Below are positions 1 through 9,374 of a stretch of DNA of 64,000 nt, piece after piece (within the stretch, counting starts at the first letter, position 1; each line of letters opens with the position of its first letter). The position numbers and the translations under genes were made by a program. The stretch lies in the NCBI RefSeq assembly GCF_024158145.1, contig NZ_JAMYXM010000001.1, positions 124,001 through 188,000 on the forward strand, read 5' to 3'. The notes under the pieces were generated by a model, which worked only from the letters and a program-made list of their open reading frames with translations, did no database searches and was not told the DNA's origin. This DNA comes from Notoacmeibacter sp. MSK16QG-6 (GTDB lineage: Bacteria; Pseudomonadota; Alphaproteobacteria; Rhizobiales; Rhizobiaceae).

Positions 1-1
1 A

Positions 2-1060
2 CGCACACCGCAGAGTTTCCAGGTGCCGGACGATGCCCCCGCCAAAGCCGCCAAAACCAGCACGCCCCGCGAGCCCACGGCGGTGCGGGAAATGGAGCGG
101 ATAAGCTTCTCGCCAGAGGCCGATGATCCGTTCTTGCATGAAGGGGCTGGCGTGCCGGCGCCCTTGCCTCCCAGAAAGCGAAGGCTGCTCACCCTGCCGC
201 GCCTGTTTTTTGGCGCTCTCAGCCTTCTATTGTCTCTGGCGATCGGCCTTTGGGTCGATCAGCTTATACGCGATCTATTCACCCGCTCGGACTGGCTAGG
301 ATGGACCGCGGCCAGCCTTGCCGCCCTCGCTCTTGTTGCGCTTTTGGCCGGCGTGCTGCGTGAACTATGGGCATTGCGGCGGCTTAGCTCGGTCGAACGG
401 CTCCATGCCCGCGGCATCGAACAAATTACCCATCCGACAAGAGACGGCGCGCGGGCGCTTATCGGCGAAGTTTCCGGCGTACTCGCAGGCCGTCCCGAGG
501 CCAAGGCCGGTCGTGCCGAGATGGCCCGGCTGATGGATGACATTATCGACCCCCCGGATCTTCTCGCACTCGGCGAAAAAGAAATGCTCGGACCGCTGGA
601 CGATAAGGCCATTCCGATGATCCTCAATTCGGCCAAACGGGTCAGTGTGGTGACGGCGGTATCGCCCCGCGCCATTGTCGATCTGGCCTACGTCCTTTTC
701 GAATCAGGGCGTCTTATACGCAGAATTGCCGAGCTCTATGGTGCCCGGCCCGGAACGATCGGCTTTATCAGGCTGGCGCGCGACGTTTTAGCGCATCTAG
801 CGGTGACCGGCTCCATCGCGGTCGGTGACGGGCTCGTACAGCAGGTGGTCGGCCATGGCCTTGCCGCGCGTCTTTCCGCCCGGCTCGGCGAAGGAGTGGT
901 CAACGGCCTGATGACTGTTCGTATCGGCATTGCTGCTCTGGATACGGTCCGGCCAATGCCATTCAACGCCAGAAAACGCCCAGCCATGACCGATTTTCTC
1001 AGTGAGTTGACGAGACTGACAAACGCAGAAAAAGCGCAAGACGACACGATCCGCTCATGA
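2..1060 (+). CDS. YcjF/DUF697-family membrane protein (5' truncated)
   Basis: The reading frame is open to the left edge and the residues before the first GTG (position 23) already read like the basic N-terminus of this family, so the true start probably lies outside the window. A hydrophilic Pro-rich N-terminus ends in the EADDPF motif. Two membrane segments follow (about residues 60-80 and 93-112 counted from the GTG), then a soluble alpha-helical domain with a hydrophobic C-terminal part (VSVVTAVSPRAIVDL, GLVQQVVGHGLAARLSARLG) typical of TIGR01620/DUF697 proteins. These inner-membrane proteins are usually encoded just after a YcjX-type P-loop NTPase, which would lie to the left. The molecular function is unknown. 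Family assignment is fairly sure; the start is not. Confidence 0.8.
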   Translation, partial: RTPQSFQVPDDAPAKAAKTSTPREPTAVREMERISFSPEADDPFLHEGAGVPAPLPPRKRRLLTLPRLFFGALSLLLSLAIGLWVDQLIRDLFTRSDWLGWTAASLAALALVALLAGVLRELWALRRLSSVERLHARGIEQITHPTRDGARALIGEVSGVLAGRPEAKAGRAEMARLMDDIIDPPDLLALGEKEMLGPLDDKAIPMILNSAKRVSVVTAVSPRAIVDLAYVLFESGRLIRRIAELYGARPGTIGFIRLARDVLAHLAVTGSIAVGDGLVQQVVGHGLAARLSARLGEGVVNGLMTVRIGIAALDTVRPMPFNARKRPAMTDFLSELTRLTNAEKAQDDTIRS

Positions 1061-1123
1061 ATGATTAACCGCTTTCGGTAACACTCGGCTCATCCTGTTC
1101 CGATGTGTGAGCCGAGCTGTTTC

Positions 1124-1651
1124 ATGTTCCGATCGATTGTCGCCGCCGCCAGCCTTTTTGCCCTTTCCGCCGGCCCGGTATTCGCAGGCCCGCCGCGCAG
1201 CGATCAGGCCTTTTTCCGCTCGGTTCAGGGCGAATGGGCCGGCGCAGGAGAAATCGTGGCTGGCAAATACAAGGGCACGAAGTTCAACTGCAAACTCAGC
1301 GGCGTAGAAAATCTTGCCGATTCGGCGATGACAATAGGCGGCACCTGCCGCGTCGGCATTTTCTCCCAGCGGATGGAAGCCAAAATTCATTGGGCGAAGG
1401 GTGGCTATCGGGGCGCGTTTCTCGACGGTGCGCTCGGCAAGGGTCTCGACATTGTCGGCGGCAATATCGGCGGAAGCCGGGCCATCTTCACTCTGAAACG
1501 AAATGAATTGAACGGTGCGATGCTCGCCCGCGTGACGGGTCGCGACAAGATGACGATCACGATCTCTGTTCGCGTTGGCGAAGGCATGGTTCCAGTCATC
1601 GGACTGGCTTTGGACCGTGTCGACTCCGTCACAACAAGCTCGGTCCGCTGA
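1124..1651 (+). CDS. Small secreted protein of unknown function
   Basis: The chosen ATG gives a clean signal peptide (MFRSIVAAASLFALSAGPVFA, cut after AxA) where an upstream ATG at 1103 would only add a polar heptapeptide. No strong Shine-Dalgarno is visible at either. The mature part, about 150 residues, is rich in Gly and beta-strand-like (GEWAGAGEIVAGKYKGTKF, GLDIVGGNIGGSRAIF) with two cysteines (in FNCKLSG and GTCRVG) that could form one disulfide, which suggests a periplasmic beta-rich domain. It resembles uncharacterised rhizobial exported proteins, but I cannot name a family. It is convergent with folK (10 bp between stops) and probably monocistronic. Confidence 0.65.
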   Translation: MFRSIVAAASLFALSAGPVFAGPPRSDQAFFRSVQGEWAGAGEIVAGKYKGTKFNCKLSGVENLADSAMTIGGTCRVGIFSQRMEAKIHWAKGGYRGAFLDGALGKGLDIVGGNIGGSRAIFTLKRNELNGAMLARVTGRDKMTITISVRVGEGMVPVIGLALDRVDSVTTSSVR

Positions 1652-1661
1652 CCGAAAGCTT

Positions 1662-2189
1662 TTATTCGCCCGGCCACCACTCGTCGGGCTCAGCGATAAC
1701 TGTCATGCCAGCTGTGTCGGCTCGTGCTGCAAGCGATTGGATCGTCTCACCTCGGTAGATCCATTCCGGCGCGATTTCTGAGAGAGGCAGAAGGACGAAA
1801 GCCCTTTCGGCAATGCGTGGGTGAGGAAGCGTCAGGCCATCCTCGTCGATAGAACGATCACCGAAGAAAAGCAGATCGAGATCGATGCTTCGCGGTCCCC
1901 AGCGGACGTTTCGCACCCGCCCCTCTGCCGATTCGGCCTCCAAAAGCCGGCTCAAAAGACCTTTTGCCGAAAGGCTCGTCGTCCCACGCACACAGGCGTT
2001 GAGATAATCCGGCTGCGCTTCGAGCCCCCAGGGCGGCGTCCGCCAGAGCGAGGACACCGCATTCACGGCCAACAACGATCCTTCCTCTTTCAGCCGGCGC
2101 AACGCCCTGAGAAAGGCGGTCTTCGGATCACCGAGATTGCCACCCAGCCCGATAAGAACATCGGTCGGTTCTTCACTGCGGCCAGGCAA
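1662..2189 (-). CDS. folK: 2-amino-4-hydroxy-6-hydroxymethyldihydropteridine pyrophosphokinase
   Basis: FolK transfers pyrophosphate from ATP to 6-hydroxymethyl-7,8-dihydropterin, the step before dihydropteroate synthase. The 175-residue length is normal. Diagnostic segments are LIGLGGNLGD near the N-terminus, the substrate-binding TPPWGLEAQPDYLNA, the catalytic signature RWGPRSIDLDLLFFG with its paired Asp metal ligands, and LTLPHPRIAERAFVLLPL. It is last of folP-folB-folK and overlaps the end of folB by 17 nt, so translation is probably coupled. Confidence 0.95.
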   Translation of the reverse strand: MPGRSEEPTDVLIGLGGNLGDPKTAFLRALRRLKEEGSLLAVNAVSSLWRTPPWGLEAQPDYLNACVRGTTSLSAKGLLSRLLEAESAEGRVRNVRWGPRSIDLDLLFFGDRSIDEDGLTLPHPRIAERAFVLLPLSEIAPEWIYRGETIQSLAARADTAGMTVIAEPDEWWPGE

Positions 2190-2538
2190 CCTTTACCTCC
2201 ACGAAATCCAGAACGCCGCGCACCGGCGCATTCGGCTTTCGGATCGTCACCTCTGCGCGCGTGACCGGTTCGAACCGCTCGACCAATGTCTTTGCAATGG
2301 TCAGGGCAATGGATTCGATGAGGTAGCGCCTTTCACCGAGAACGACTTCGGCAATCATGTCATAGGCTTCGCCATAGTCCACAGTGCCGGCAAGCGTGTC
2401 GGTTTCCAGCGCATCGCCAACCTCAAGATCGAGAGCGGCATCGACATAGAACCTCTGGCCAAGCGTCTCTTCCTCCTGAAAGACGCCGTGTCGAGCGAAA
2501 AACCCGCAATTATCTATGCGAATGGAATAGCGCATCAT
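2173..2538 (-). CDS. folB: Dihydroneopterin aldolase
   Basis: FolB cleaves 7,8-dihydroneopterin to 6-hydroxymethyl-7,8-dihydropterin and glycolaldehyde. The ORF extends further upstream, but I place the start at the ATG that overlaps the folP stop as ATGA (2535-2538); the protein then opens with MMRYSIRIDNCGFFARHGV, as expected. Family marks are FFARHGVFQEEETLGQRF, VDYGEAYDMIAEVV and the Lys in VTIRKPNAPV. About 121 residues. The second ATG, 3 nt downstream, is an equal choice. Confidence 0.93.
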   Translation of the reverse strand: MMRYSIRIDNCGFFARHGVFQEEETLGQRFYVDAALDLEVGDALETDTLAGTVDYGEAYDMIAEVVLGERRYLIESIALTIAKTLVERFEPVTRAEVTIRKPNAPVRGVLDFVEVKVAWPQ

Positions 2539-3428
2539 GCCTCTCCCGACAGATCGAACAAACATGGTTGCCGCGCAGCATCGCAAACTGACAGGGCGTC
2601 GTTATGGCCGGCAACATCATGAACGCGGAAAATAGCGGCGCCCGCCTGCCGAAGCATCACTGCGGAAGCGATGCTCGCAATATCGCGATCCTCCGCTTTG
2701 CGGCCGGTAGCTTTTCCGAGAAATCGCTTACGGGAGGTGCCGATCAGCAGCGGATAACCGAGAGCATGAAGCTCTCCGAATTTGTCCAGCAGGGTAAAAT
2801 TCTCGACAGGGGTTTTGGCGAATCCAAAGCCAGGATCGAGTACGAGGCGATCGGCTTCAACTCCGGCATCGGTTGCGAGACGGATTGTTTGAGAAACGAA
2901 GAATCTCTGGTCGGCAAGCGGATCGGTCCGCTTTTCACGACCCCGCCCCGTATGCATGGCAACCACACCGGCTCCTGTCGCCGCAACCGTATCCGCCATG
3001 TCAGGATCGCCCTGCAAACCCTCGACATCATTTATGATATGAGCGCCGGCCCGGACGGCAAGGCGCGCCGTTTCTGCACGCCGGCTATCGATCGAGATCA
3101 GTACATCGGACCGCGCGGCCAGTGCTTCGATAACCGGCAGAACACGATCCTGCTCCTCTTGAGCGTCGACCGGTTCTGCGGCCGGGCGTGTCGATTCGCC
3201 GCCAATGTCGATAATGTCCGCGCCATCCGTCACCATCTGCAAGGCATGGCTGACAGCTGAATCGACGGTCGTGTGACGTCCGCCGTCGGAAAAGCTGTCG
3301 GGCGTCACATTAAGTATACCCATAATAACGGCGCGCGGCCCTAGCGTGATGGTGCTGCCATGCGCGAGCCGCCATTCCCAGGGGACGAAAGGACCGCTTT
3401 TATCTATTGTCGACGGGTTGCCGGTCAC
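2535..3428 (-). CDS. folP: Dihydropteroate synthase
   Basis: Condenses 6-hydroxymethyl-dihydropterin pyrophosphate with p-aminobenzoate; it is the sulfonamide target. A TIM barrel of 297 residues with the classic loops: MGILNVTPDSFSDGG (loop 1), DIIDIGGESTRP (loop 2), LISIDSRR, HIINDVEG, LDPGFGFAKT, and the C-terminal FRVHDVAGH. The start is a GTG; no better ATG lies upstream. It heads folP-folB-folK and is separated from the large coiled-coil gene upstream by a minus-strand terminator, so it needs its own promoter in the roughly 100-bp gap. Confidence 0.96.
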   Translation of the reverse strand: MTGNPSTIDKSGPFVPWEWRLAHGSTITLGPRAVIMGILNVTPDSFSDGGRHTTVDSAVSHALQMVTDGADIIDIGGESTRPAAEPVDAQEEQDRVLPVIEALAARSDVLISIDSRRAETARLAVRAGAHIINDVEGLQGDPDMADTVAATGAGVVAMHTGRGREKRTDPLADQRFFVSQTIRLATDAGVEADRLVLDPGFGFAKTPVENFTLLDKFGELHALGYPLLIGTSRKRFLGKATGRKAEDRDIASIASAVMLRQAGAAIFRVHDVAGHNDALSVCDAARQPCLFDLSGEA

Positions 3429-3480
3429 ACTTCGTCCACTTCAGCAGGCTCCTTCAAGTCCTCCGCGATGCCACAGAGAA

Positions 3481-3510
3481 AAGCAAAAGGGAGGGCCTTG
3501 AAACCCTCCC
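3481..3510 (-). terminator. Rho-independent terminator after the growth-pole-ring gene
   Basis: A 7-bp perfect stem (GGGAGGG at 3489-3495 with CCCTCCC at 3504-3510) and 8-nt loop are followed on the minus strand by TTTTGCTT. It sits 28 nt past the stop of the giant coiled-coil gene and before folP, which separates the two transcripts. Confidence 0.8.
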
Positions 3511-3537
3511 ATTTCCTATACCGCCGGCATCGTCGGA

Positions 3538-6500
3538 TCAGCGAAGCCGTCCGCTCGCATGGGCCAACATCGTAAAGACCTTGCCCTGATCGCTGCCGAG
3601 GTAGTGCTCCATGGCGGAGCGATCCTTGGCCGACGATTGCAGCAGGCGCTCGAAGTCCTCGCAATACCGATCCACGGCGTTTCTGAACTCACGGTCCTTA
3701 TCGTATTTCGCGCGGATATCGTCAAAGGTGCGCTGGCCCTTCAGCGTGTAAAGACGCCGCGTGAAAACATTGCGTTCGCCCGCCTGATAGCGCTTCCAGA
3801 GATCGAGCGCGGCATCATGATCGATAGCGCGGGCGATATCAACCGACAGGGAATTAAGGCTGTCGACCACCTGTCCGGGCGAGCGGCGCTCGGCAGGCTG
3901 GGCCGGCTCGTCTTCATCGCTGGCCCGGCGCAGAAGACCGCGCACCCAGGAATCGCCGCTGTCGTCCGCGCTCGCACCACCCTCGGAGGGTTTATAGGCG
4001 GGTGGGGCCTGGCGAGGCTGGGCAAAGGTTTGCGGATCGTCAACCGATTGCCTCGGCGCTTCATTTCGAGCATGAGCCGGCGCGGACTGATAGACACCCG
4101 CTGCGGGCGACCGATCCATCCCCACCGCCGCCTGCACGGGTTGCGAGACTGTTTGCGGCTGGGATGCCACCGAAGCCGATTGGCTGACGATTTGCGACAG
4201 TTCCCGAAGCGCACTGATCTGATCAGCGACGGCACGGCGCATCTTGCTCGTGCTTTCGCGGGTTTCGTCCGGCAGATCGAATACACCGCGCTTCAACTCG
4301 CTGCGGGTCTCCTCCAATTCCTTTCGGATCGTTTCCGCCGTCTTGCGCATGTCTTCGGTTGCATCGGCGAAGCGGCCAGTCGCCGCTTCCACCGCCTCCG
4401 AAACCTGCCGATCAAGCGTCTCCGTCGTCTCGGTGACGCGGGTGCGCAAGCCATCGGTGGTGGCCGACACTTTGCTCGACAGTCCGTCCGTCTTTTCAGT
4501 CAGCTCCGTCGCCAAAGTTTCAGCCGCGCTACGCGCCCTGTTTTCGACATTGGAAATGGCGCCGGAAACGAGAAGTTCGAAGCCCTTCATCGACTTTTCG
4601 ATCTCTTCGCTACGCAGAACCAGGCCGTCAGCGAGGTCTCGCAACGCATCCTGTCGGTCATTGACCGTCGATGACAGATTTGATTGCGCAGCATTCAGCA
4701 GATCGGTCGCCTCGCGGAGCATGCCGCCATGCTGATCGAGTGTAGCGACGATGGAAGCGACATCGCGCAGCGTTCCGCCGGAAATCTCCTGCAAGCGCTC
4801 CGAATTGTCGTCCATCAGGCGGGCCGAAGCGGCAAGGCTGCGGCCGGCTTCTTCGCTGCGGTTGGACAGGCGATCGATCGTTTCCGAGAGCGATCCATCG
4901 ACCTCGCCAAGGCTCTCTCTCGCGTTTGCGATCAGCTGATCCAAACGGCTGTTAGAGCTGGAAAGCCGCCCGATCAGATCGCCGACCTCTCCGCTCAGCG
5001 AGGTTCGGGCGTTTTCCATCGCCGTCAACGTTTCGGCGGTACGGTGAGCCAGCGCGTTGACGAGTTTTGCGTTTTCCGCACGCAGATGTTCCGTCGCCGC
5101 TCGGCTTGCTTCTTCCAACTGCCCTTGCAGACTGGAGCCCTGCTCGGCCAGACGGTCGATCAGCGGGGCTGCCGTTTCGTCGAGAATACGATTGAAGTCT
5201 TTGGCACGCATAGCAAGGCTGGTATTGAGCTCACGACCACGCGCATCGAGCGTTTCTTCGATCTGCTTGCTGTGGCCAGACAAGGCTTCATTGATCTCGT
5301 TGACACGACCCGACAGCGTTTCCTCAATCTCCTTGGCGCGATTAGAGAAGGTCTGGTCGATGCCGCTCGTCGTGCTGTCGAGAACTTCGCTGAGTTCACG
5401 CGCACGGACAGAGATGCTGTCGCCCAGTTCGCCGGTGCGACGCTCCAGATCGGCCTTTGTTTCTCCGATTGTCGCGGCAAAGCGCTGGCTGGCCTCATCG
5501 GCGCCGGCCTTAAGCGCGGCCTCGATTTCGGTGACGCCGCTACCGAGGCGCTGATCCATTTCCTCGAATGCCTTGGCGATCGTTTCGGCGCGGTTGCGCA
5601 GATCGCTATTTGTCAGGCTTGTCCGTGTGCGAATGCGGTCATCGGCTTCCGTGAAGGCGCGCTCGACCTCAGTCACCGTCTCGCGGACCCGTTCGCGATT
5701 GGAATCGAGGACATTGGCAAAATCGGTATCGGCCGCAGCAATCGTCTGCATGATGGCTTCCACACGATCGTTAAGCTGGTTGCCGCTCTGCGACACGCCT
5801 TCCGCCAGACGCATTTCCGCAGCAGCGAGTAGCGTCTGAAGCTCGGCAATCCGTTCTGCCACATCCTCCGCCGAACCAGCGACAGACCGGCTGAGTTGAT
5901 GGCCTGCCGCTTCGACAAGCCCTTCCATATCGCCGACACGGCTACGCAGCGCATCGCCAGCCTTTTCAGCGGATGCAACAAACCGGTCGCCGAGATCGGC
6001 AAGGGTCCGGTCGACGGCTTCGGCTTCGCTGGTCAGCGAGCCTTTCAGCCCATCGACGCGTGCGCCCATACGCTCGACCTGCTCGTCGACATCACGGAAA
6101 AGACCGCGAAGATTCTCGGTCCGCTCGACAAGGCGGCGCTCGGCTTCCTCGCCAGCACGGCCTGCATCTTCGGCAAGGCGCTCGCCAGCCTCGATGACCA
6201 CACCGCGGAGCGACGTCGCCACGGTACCGGCCGACTGTTCCAGGGCACGACGCACACCATCAGCGCCAACCGTAAGCGCGTTTTCCATTGTCGTCGAACG
6301 CTCGTCGATCATGCTCAGCCTCTCGGCGAAGACGCTATCGAGCCGGTCGCTGCCGCCGCGGACTTCATCCATCATCTGACCGATGAGATTGGACAATTGT
6401 TCGCGGTGGTCATGGCTCCTGGCGAATTCTGCGGCGATCTTGTCCGAAAGTTCCGTCTGGATCCGCTCCGCCTCGGCGACATCGTCGCGTAGCGCGTTGG

Positions 6501-9087
6501 CAATGCGATCACGGCCTTCTTCCAGCCTGGCGATCATATTGTCGAGCCGGTCATCGACCAGGCGAGCCATCTCGTTGGACAAAGAACCAACGCGTTCCGA
6601 CATATGGGCGCTGCCCTGGTCGATCGATGCCGTCAGTTCATCGCGAGCCGAATTCATCGTACCGGCCAGTTCCCTGGTCCGGTCGAGCAGAGCCGCGTTC
6701 ATCGCATCGGCTCTGGTCTGCAGCGCGTCGTTCAGCCGCTCGGTGTTGCTTTCCAACGCCCTGGCACGCGTGTCGAACTCACCCAGCAACATTTCGCCGC
6801 GCTCATCTAGATTGCTGCGAATGGCTTCCAGCCGGCCATCGAACTGCTGACCGAATTCGCTGGTGGCAGCATTCATGCGCTCCATCGTCTCGCGCGAACG
6901 GGTTTCCAGCGTATCGCCCAGCCCAGCAGCAGCGCCATCAATTCTTTCGACGGCCTGTTGGGTGCGGCCTTCTATCGTCTCACCGAGACCGGCGGCTGCG
7001 CTGTCGAGACGTTCGACAGCCTGCTGCGTGCGGCTATCGAGCGCTTCGCCTACCCTGGACGCGACCCCATCGATGCGGTCCAGACTATCGCGACTATAGC
7101 TGTCGAGGGTCTCGCCAAATGACGTTGCAGCGTCGCCAACCCTCTCGTCGAAGGCCTGACGGTGGCTCGCGAGCGTTTCGTCCAGCCGGTCGAGATGCCC
7201 TGTGATCGTCCCGACGAAATTCTCCTCGCCTGCGCTAACCGTATCGGCGAAAGAGCGTGTTCCGTCGGTCAGCGTCGAAGCCAAGCTGCCGGCGCGCTCT
7301 TCCATGATTTCCGAAAGTTCAGCGATCCTCGCATCGAGCGATGCCGCAAGACCAGCGCCAATTGCGGAGCCCTTATCTTCCAAGCGAACCAAACGTTCGT
7401 CGAGGGATGTGGCCAGCCGGTCGTTCAGCGTTGCGCCCTTTGACTCCAGCGCAGTGATTTGATCGTCCAATGTACTGGAAATCGAAGAGGTGATCGCGAC
7501 ACCCCGCTCGTTCAGAACGGCAAGACGGGCATCGAGCACGTCCGCGACCTTTTTCTCGATATCCGCGCTTCTGTGGTCCAGCGTCTCCAGACGACCGTCG
7601 ACGGATTCCGCGAAGCGGATGGCGAAAGCGTCACTGCGCTCGTCAATGGCGTTCAGCCGCTCATCAAGTGCCGTAGAAATGCCTTCCTCGAAAAGGCGGC
7701 CGCGTTCAGTCATCTTCTCGACGGTCTGATCGAGACCGGTCGTGGTTTCGGCGATGCGCTGCAAGAGAGGCGTTGCAGTCTCATCAAGCCGTGTGCCGAC
7801 GGAATCGGCAATCGCGCCAATCGCCGCGACCCGCTCGTCCAGCAGATTGGTCAGACCCTCGCCGGAAAGCGAAAGTTGCGAAGACAGCGAAGTCGAGGCT
7901 TTGAGGATGCTGTCCCGAATGAAATCGGTGGATTCGCTTAGATCATCGCGCAGCGTTTCGTGCGAGACCCGAACCGTTTCACGCATACGCTCGGCATGAT
8001 GGGAGACGGCGTCGCGTTCGGCGGCGAGGCCATCCAGCAGACCACGCATGCGCGTCTCGTTCTCGGCATAGGACCGTTCCAGTTCGCTCATCTCACCGCG
8101 CATGACGCTTTCGAGACCGGCGGCCCGGTTGATGGCGGAATCGATCCCCTCCTGCATGGCGCGGACTTCACGCCGAACGGCCGATCCGACGGTATGAACG
8201 CGATCCATCGCCAATTCTTCAGGCTCTACCAGACGATAGGCAATCTCGGTCATAGATTGCGCAACCATGCGCATTTCCTGCGCGCGCCGTATCAGAGACG
8301 CAAAGGCGAAGAAGAGCAGGCAAGGAATAAAGGCGATCAGGAGAGTAATCAGCAGCGCCGGCGAAGACGTCACATTCTGAAGAGTGCTCGCCTCCCAGAT
8401 CGGCGCATTGAAGAAGAACCCGGCAATAGCGACCGTTCCAACGAACCAGACAATGGAAACGAAAGCTGCAACCCAATATGCGATCAAAGGCGCGCCACGT
8501 CGCAAGGAAGCGACAGTTGCCCTATAGTCCTTGCGTCGGTCATCGTCATTTGCGGCAGCAAACCGGCTGCGCTCGTTAGCCGGCTCGTCGTCAGGCACCG
8601 ACTTCGATTTTGGCGCGCTTTCCCGCGCGATTGCGCCCGCTGCAGCCGCAGTAGAAGCGGTTTCGACCGGCTTGGCGTCATCAGCAACCGTCCCGACTAC
8701 TTCGGATTCGTCGTCAAAACCCGTCTGAAAGTCGTATGTATCCAGTTCGGCAGCAAAATCGGTTTGCGTTTCGTCCGCAGCGAGATCGAAATCGTCAGCA
8801 GCTGTGGTCCATGCCGAACGATTGGCTTCAGCCGGTTCGTCAAATGGTTCATCTTCAGCGCTTTCGGACGAAAGGTCGCGCGCGGCATTCTCGATCTGGG
8901 CAGTCAGTTCATCCAGATCGAATTCCTCCAAATGAAACGACTGGTCGTCTGCTGCGACAGGCGCGGTACTCTGAACCTGCTCATCACCAAACTCCGCCTC
9001 GATTTCGCCGATATCCAGATCGAAATCGTTTTCGAGCAGACCATCGAGGTCTTCGAAATTTTCTTTTTCGTTGGGTTTGCCGGCCAT
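3538..9087 (-). CDS. Growth pole ring protein (GPR/RgsE-like), apolipoprotein A1/A4/E-type giant coiled coil
   Basis: An 1849-residue protein. The ATG chosen is preceded by AAAGGTG at good spacing; a GTG three codons upstream is less likely. Layout: acidic, disordered N-terminus (about 1-185, e.g. DLDGLLENDFDLDIGEIEAE); two membrane helices at about 200-226 and 243-266; then some 1300 residues of nearly continuous coiled coil built from degenerate repeats of the type LDERLxxLxxRGxxI; a Pro/Gln/Ala-rich linker; and a conserved globular end (about 1700-1849, RTFDDIRAKYDKDREFRNAVDRY). This is the architecture of Agrobacterium GPR and Sinorhizobium RgsE, which form a ring at the growing pole of polar-growing Hyphomicrobiales. 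The family call rests on architecture and recall, not alignment. The upstream region is shared with an Hpt gene and contains a CtrA box. Confidence 0.8.
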   Translation of the reverse strand: MAGKPNEKENFEDLDGLLENDFDLDIGEIEAEFGDEQVQSTAPVAADDQSFHLEEFDLDELTAQIENAARDLSSESAEDEPFDEPAEANRSAWTTAADDFDLAADETQTDFAAELDTYDFQTGFDDESEVVGTVADDAKPVETASTAAAAGAIARESAPKSKSVPDDEPANERSRFAAANDDDRRKDYRATVASLRRGAPLIAYWVAAFVSIVWFVGTVAIAGFFFNAPIWEASTLQNVTSSPALLITLLIAFIPCLLFFAFASLIRRAQEMRMVAQSMTEIAYRLVEPEELAMDRVHTVGSAVRREVRAMQEGIDSAINRAAGLESVMRGEMSELERSYAENETRMRGLLDGLAAERDAVSHHAERMRETVRVSHETLRDDLSESTDFIRDSILKASTSLSSQLSLSGEGLTNLLDERVAAIGAIADSVGTRLDETATPLLQRIAETTTGLDQTVEKMTERGRLFEEGISTALDERLNAIDERSDAFAIRFAESVDGRLETLDHRSADIEKKVADVLDARLAVLNERGVAITSSISSTLDDQITALESKGATLNDRLATSLDERLVRLEDKGSAIGAGLAASLDARIAELSEIMEERAGSLASTLTDGTRSFADTVSAGEENFVGTITGHLDRLDETLASHRQAFDERVGDAATSFGETLDSYSRDSLDRIDGVASRVGEALDSRTQQAVERLDSAAAGLGETIEGRTQQAVERIDGAAAGLGDTLETRSRETMERMNAATSEFGQQFDGRLEAIRSNLDERGEMLLGEFDTRARALESNTERLNDALQTRADAMNAALLDRTRELAGTMNSARDELTASIDQGSAHMSERVGSLSNEMARLVDDRLDNMIARLEEGRDRIANALRDDVAEAERIQTELSDKIAAEFARSHDHREQLSNLIGQMMDEVRGGSDRLDSVFAERLSMIDERSTTMENALTVGADGVRRALEQSAGTVATSLRGVVIEAGERLAEDAGRAGEEAERRLVERTENLRGLFRDVDEQVERMGARVDGLKGSLTSEAEAVDRTLADLGDRFVASAEKAGDALRSRVGDMEGLVEAAGHQLSRSVAGSAEDVAERIAELQTLLAAAEMRLAEGVSQSGNQLNDRVEAIMQTIAAADTDFANVLDSNRERVRETVTEVERAFTEADDRIRTRTSLTNSDLRNRAETIAKAFEEMDQRLGSGVTEIEAALKAGADEASQRFAATIGETKADLERRTGELGDSISVRARELSEVLDSTTSGIDQTFSNRAKEIEETLSGRVNEINEALSGHSKQIEETLDARGRELNTSLAMRAKDFNRILDETAAPLIDRLAEQGSSLQGQLEEASRAATEHLRAENAKLVNALAHRTAETLTAMENARTSLSGEVGDLIGRLSSSNSRLDQLIANARESLGEVDGSLSETIDRLSNRSEEAGRSLAASARLMDDNSERLQEISGGTLRDVASIVATLDQHGGMLREATDLLNAAQSNLSSTVNDRQDALRDLADGLVLRSEEIEKSMKGFELLVSGAISNVENRARSAAETLATELTEKTDGLSSKVSATTDGLRTRVTETTETLDRQVSEAVEAATGRFADATEDMRKTAETIRKELEETRSELKRGVFDLPDETRESTSKMRRAVADQISALRELSQIVSQSASVASQPQTVSQPVQAAVGMDRSPAAGVYQSAPAHARNEAPRQSVDDPQTFAQPRQAPPAYKPSEGGASADDSGDSWVRGLLRRASDEDEPAQPAERRSPGQVVDSLNSLSVDIARAIDHDAALDLWKRYQAGERNVFTRRLYTLKGQRTFDDIRAKYDKDREFRNAVDRYCEDFERLLQSSAKDRSAMEHYLGSDQGKVFTMLAHASGRLR

Positions 9088-9237
9088 ACGCAACACCTTT
9101 TTTTACCGGTTCCAGCTGCTCCGTCAGGAGCAAAGCCCGCCAGTAGAGCGAGCGCTTCAGCCACAACCGTACGTCTTTCATCGTAAAGACTTGGGTCCCG
9201 GTTTGAAACCATTTCGTCCGGGCTTATTCATTTGTCT

Positions 9238-9251
9238 TTAAGTTTAGTTAA
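9238..9251. promoter_or_regulatory. Near-consensus CtrA half-site pair (TTAA-N6-TTAA)
   Basis: TTAAGTTTAGTTAA has two perfect TTAA half-sites with a 6-nt spacer, one short of the canonical 7. It lies about 60 bp upstream of the perfect box at 9299, in the divergent promoter region between the growth-pole-ring gene and the Hpt gene. It could be a weaker site or chance. Confidence 0.35.
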
Positions 9252-9298
9252 CGCCGATCAAAGCCAGCATTTTCCTAAGGCACAGCTCTATGGCCTCG

Positions 9299-9313
9299 TT
9301 AAGGCAAGGTTAA
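9299..9313. promoter_or_regulatory. CtrA-binding box TTAA-N7-TTAA
   Basis: TTAAGGCAAGGTTAA matches the full alphaproteobacterial CtrA consensus exactly. It lies 62 bp upstream of the Hpt start and 212 bp upstream of the divergent growth-pole-ring start, within an otherwise gene-free stretch (9088-9374). Its position suggests direct control of hpt, but both genes could respond. No clear -35/-10 pair was recognised beside it. Confidence 0.65.
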
Positions 9314-9374
9314 GCGAAAGCGTCGCATTATCCTCATATCCTTTGTCAGTGCCGTTTAGGCGCAGGAGTTCGCC

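Noticed and set aside
3559-9186. Several 160-410-codon plus-strand frames opposite the growth-pole-ring gene
   Set aside because: All are antisense shadows of the repetitive coiled-coil gene; none has a recognisable domain, and they switch frame along the gene.
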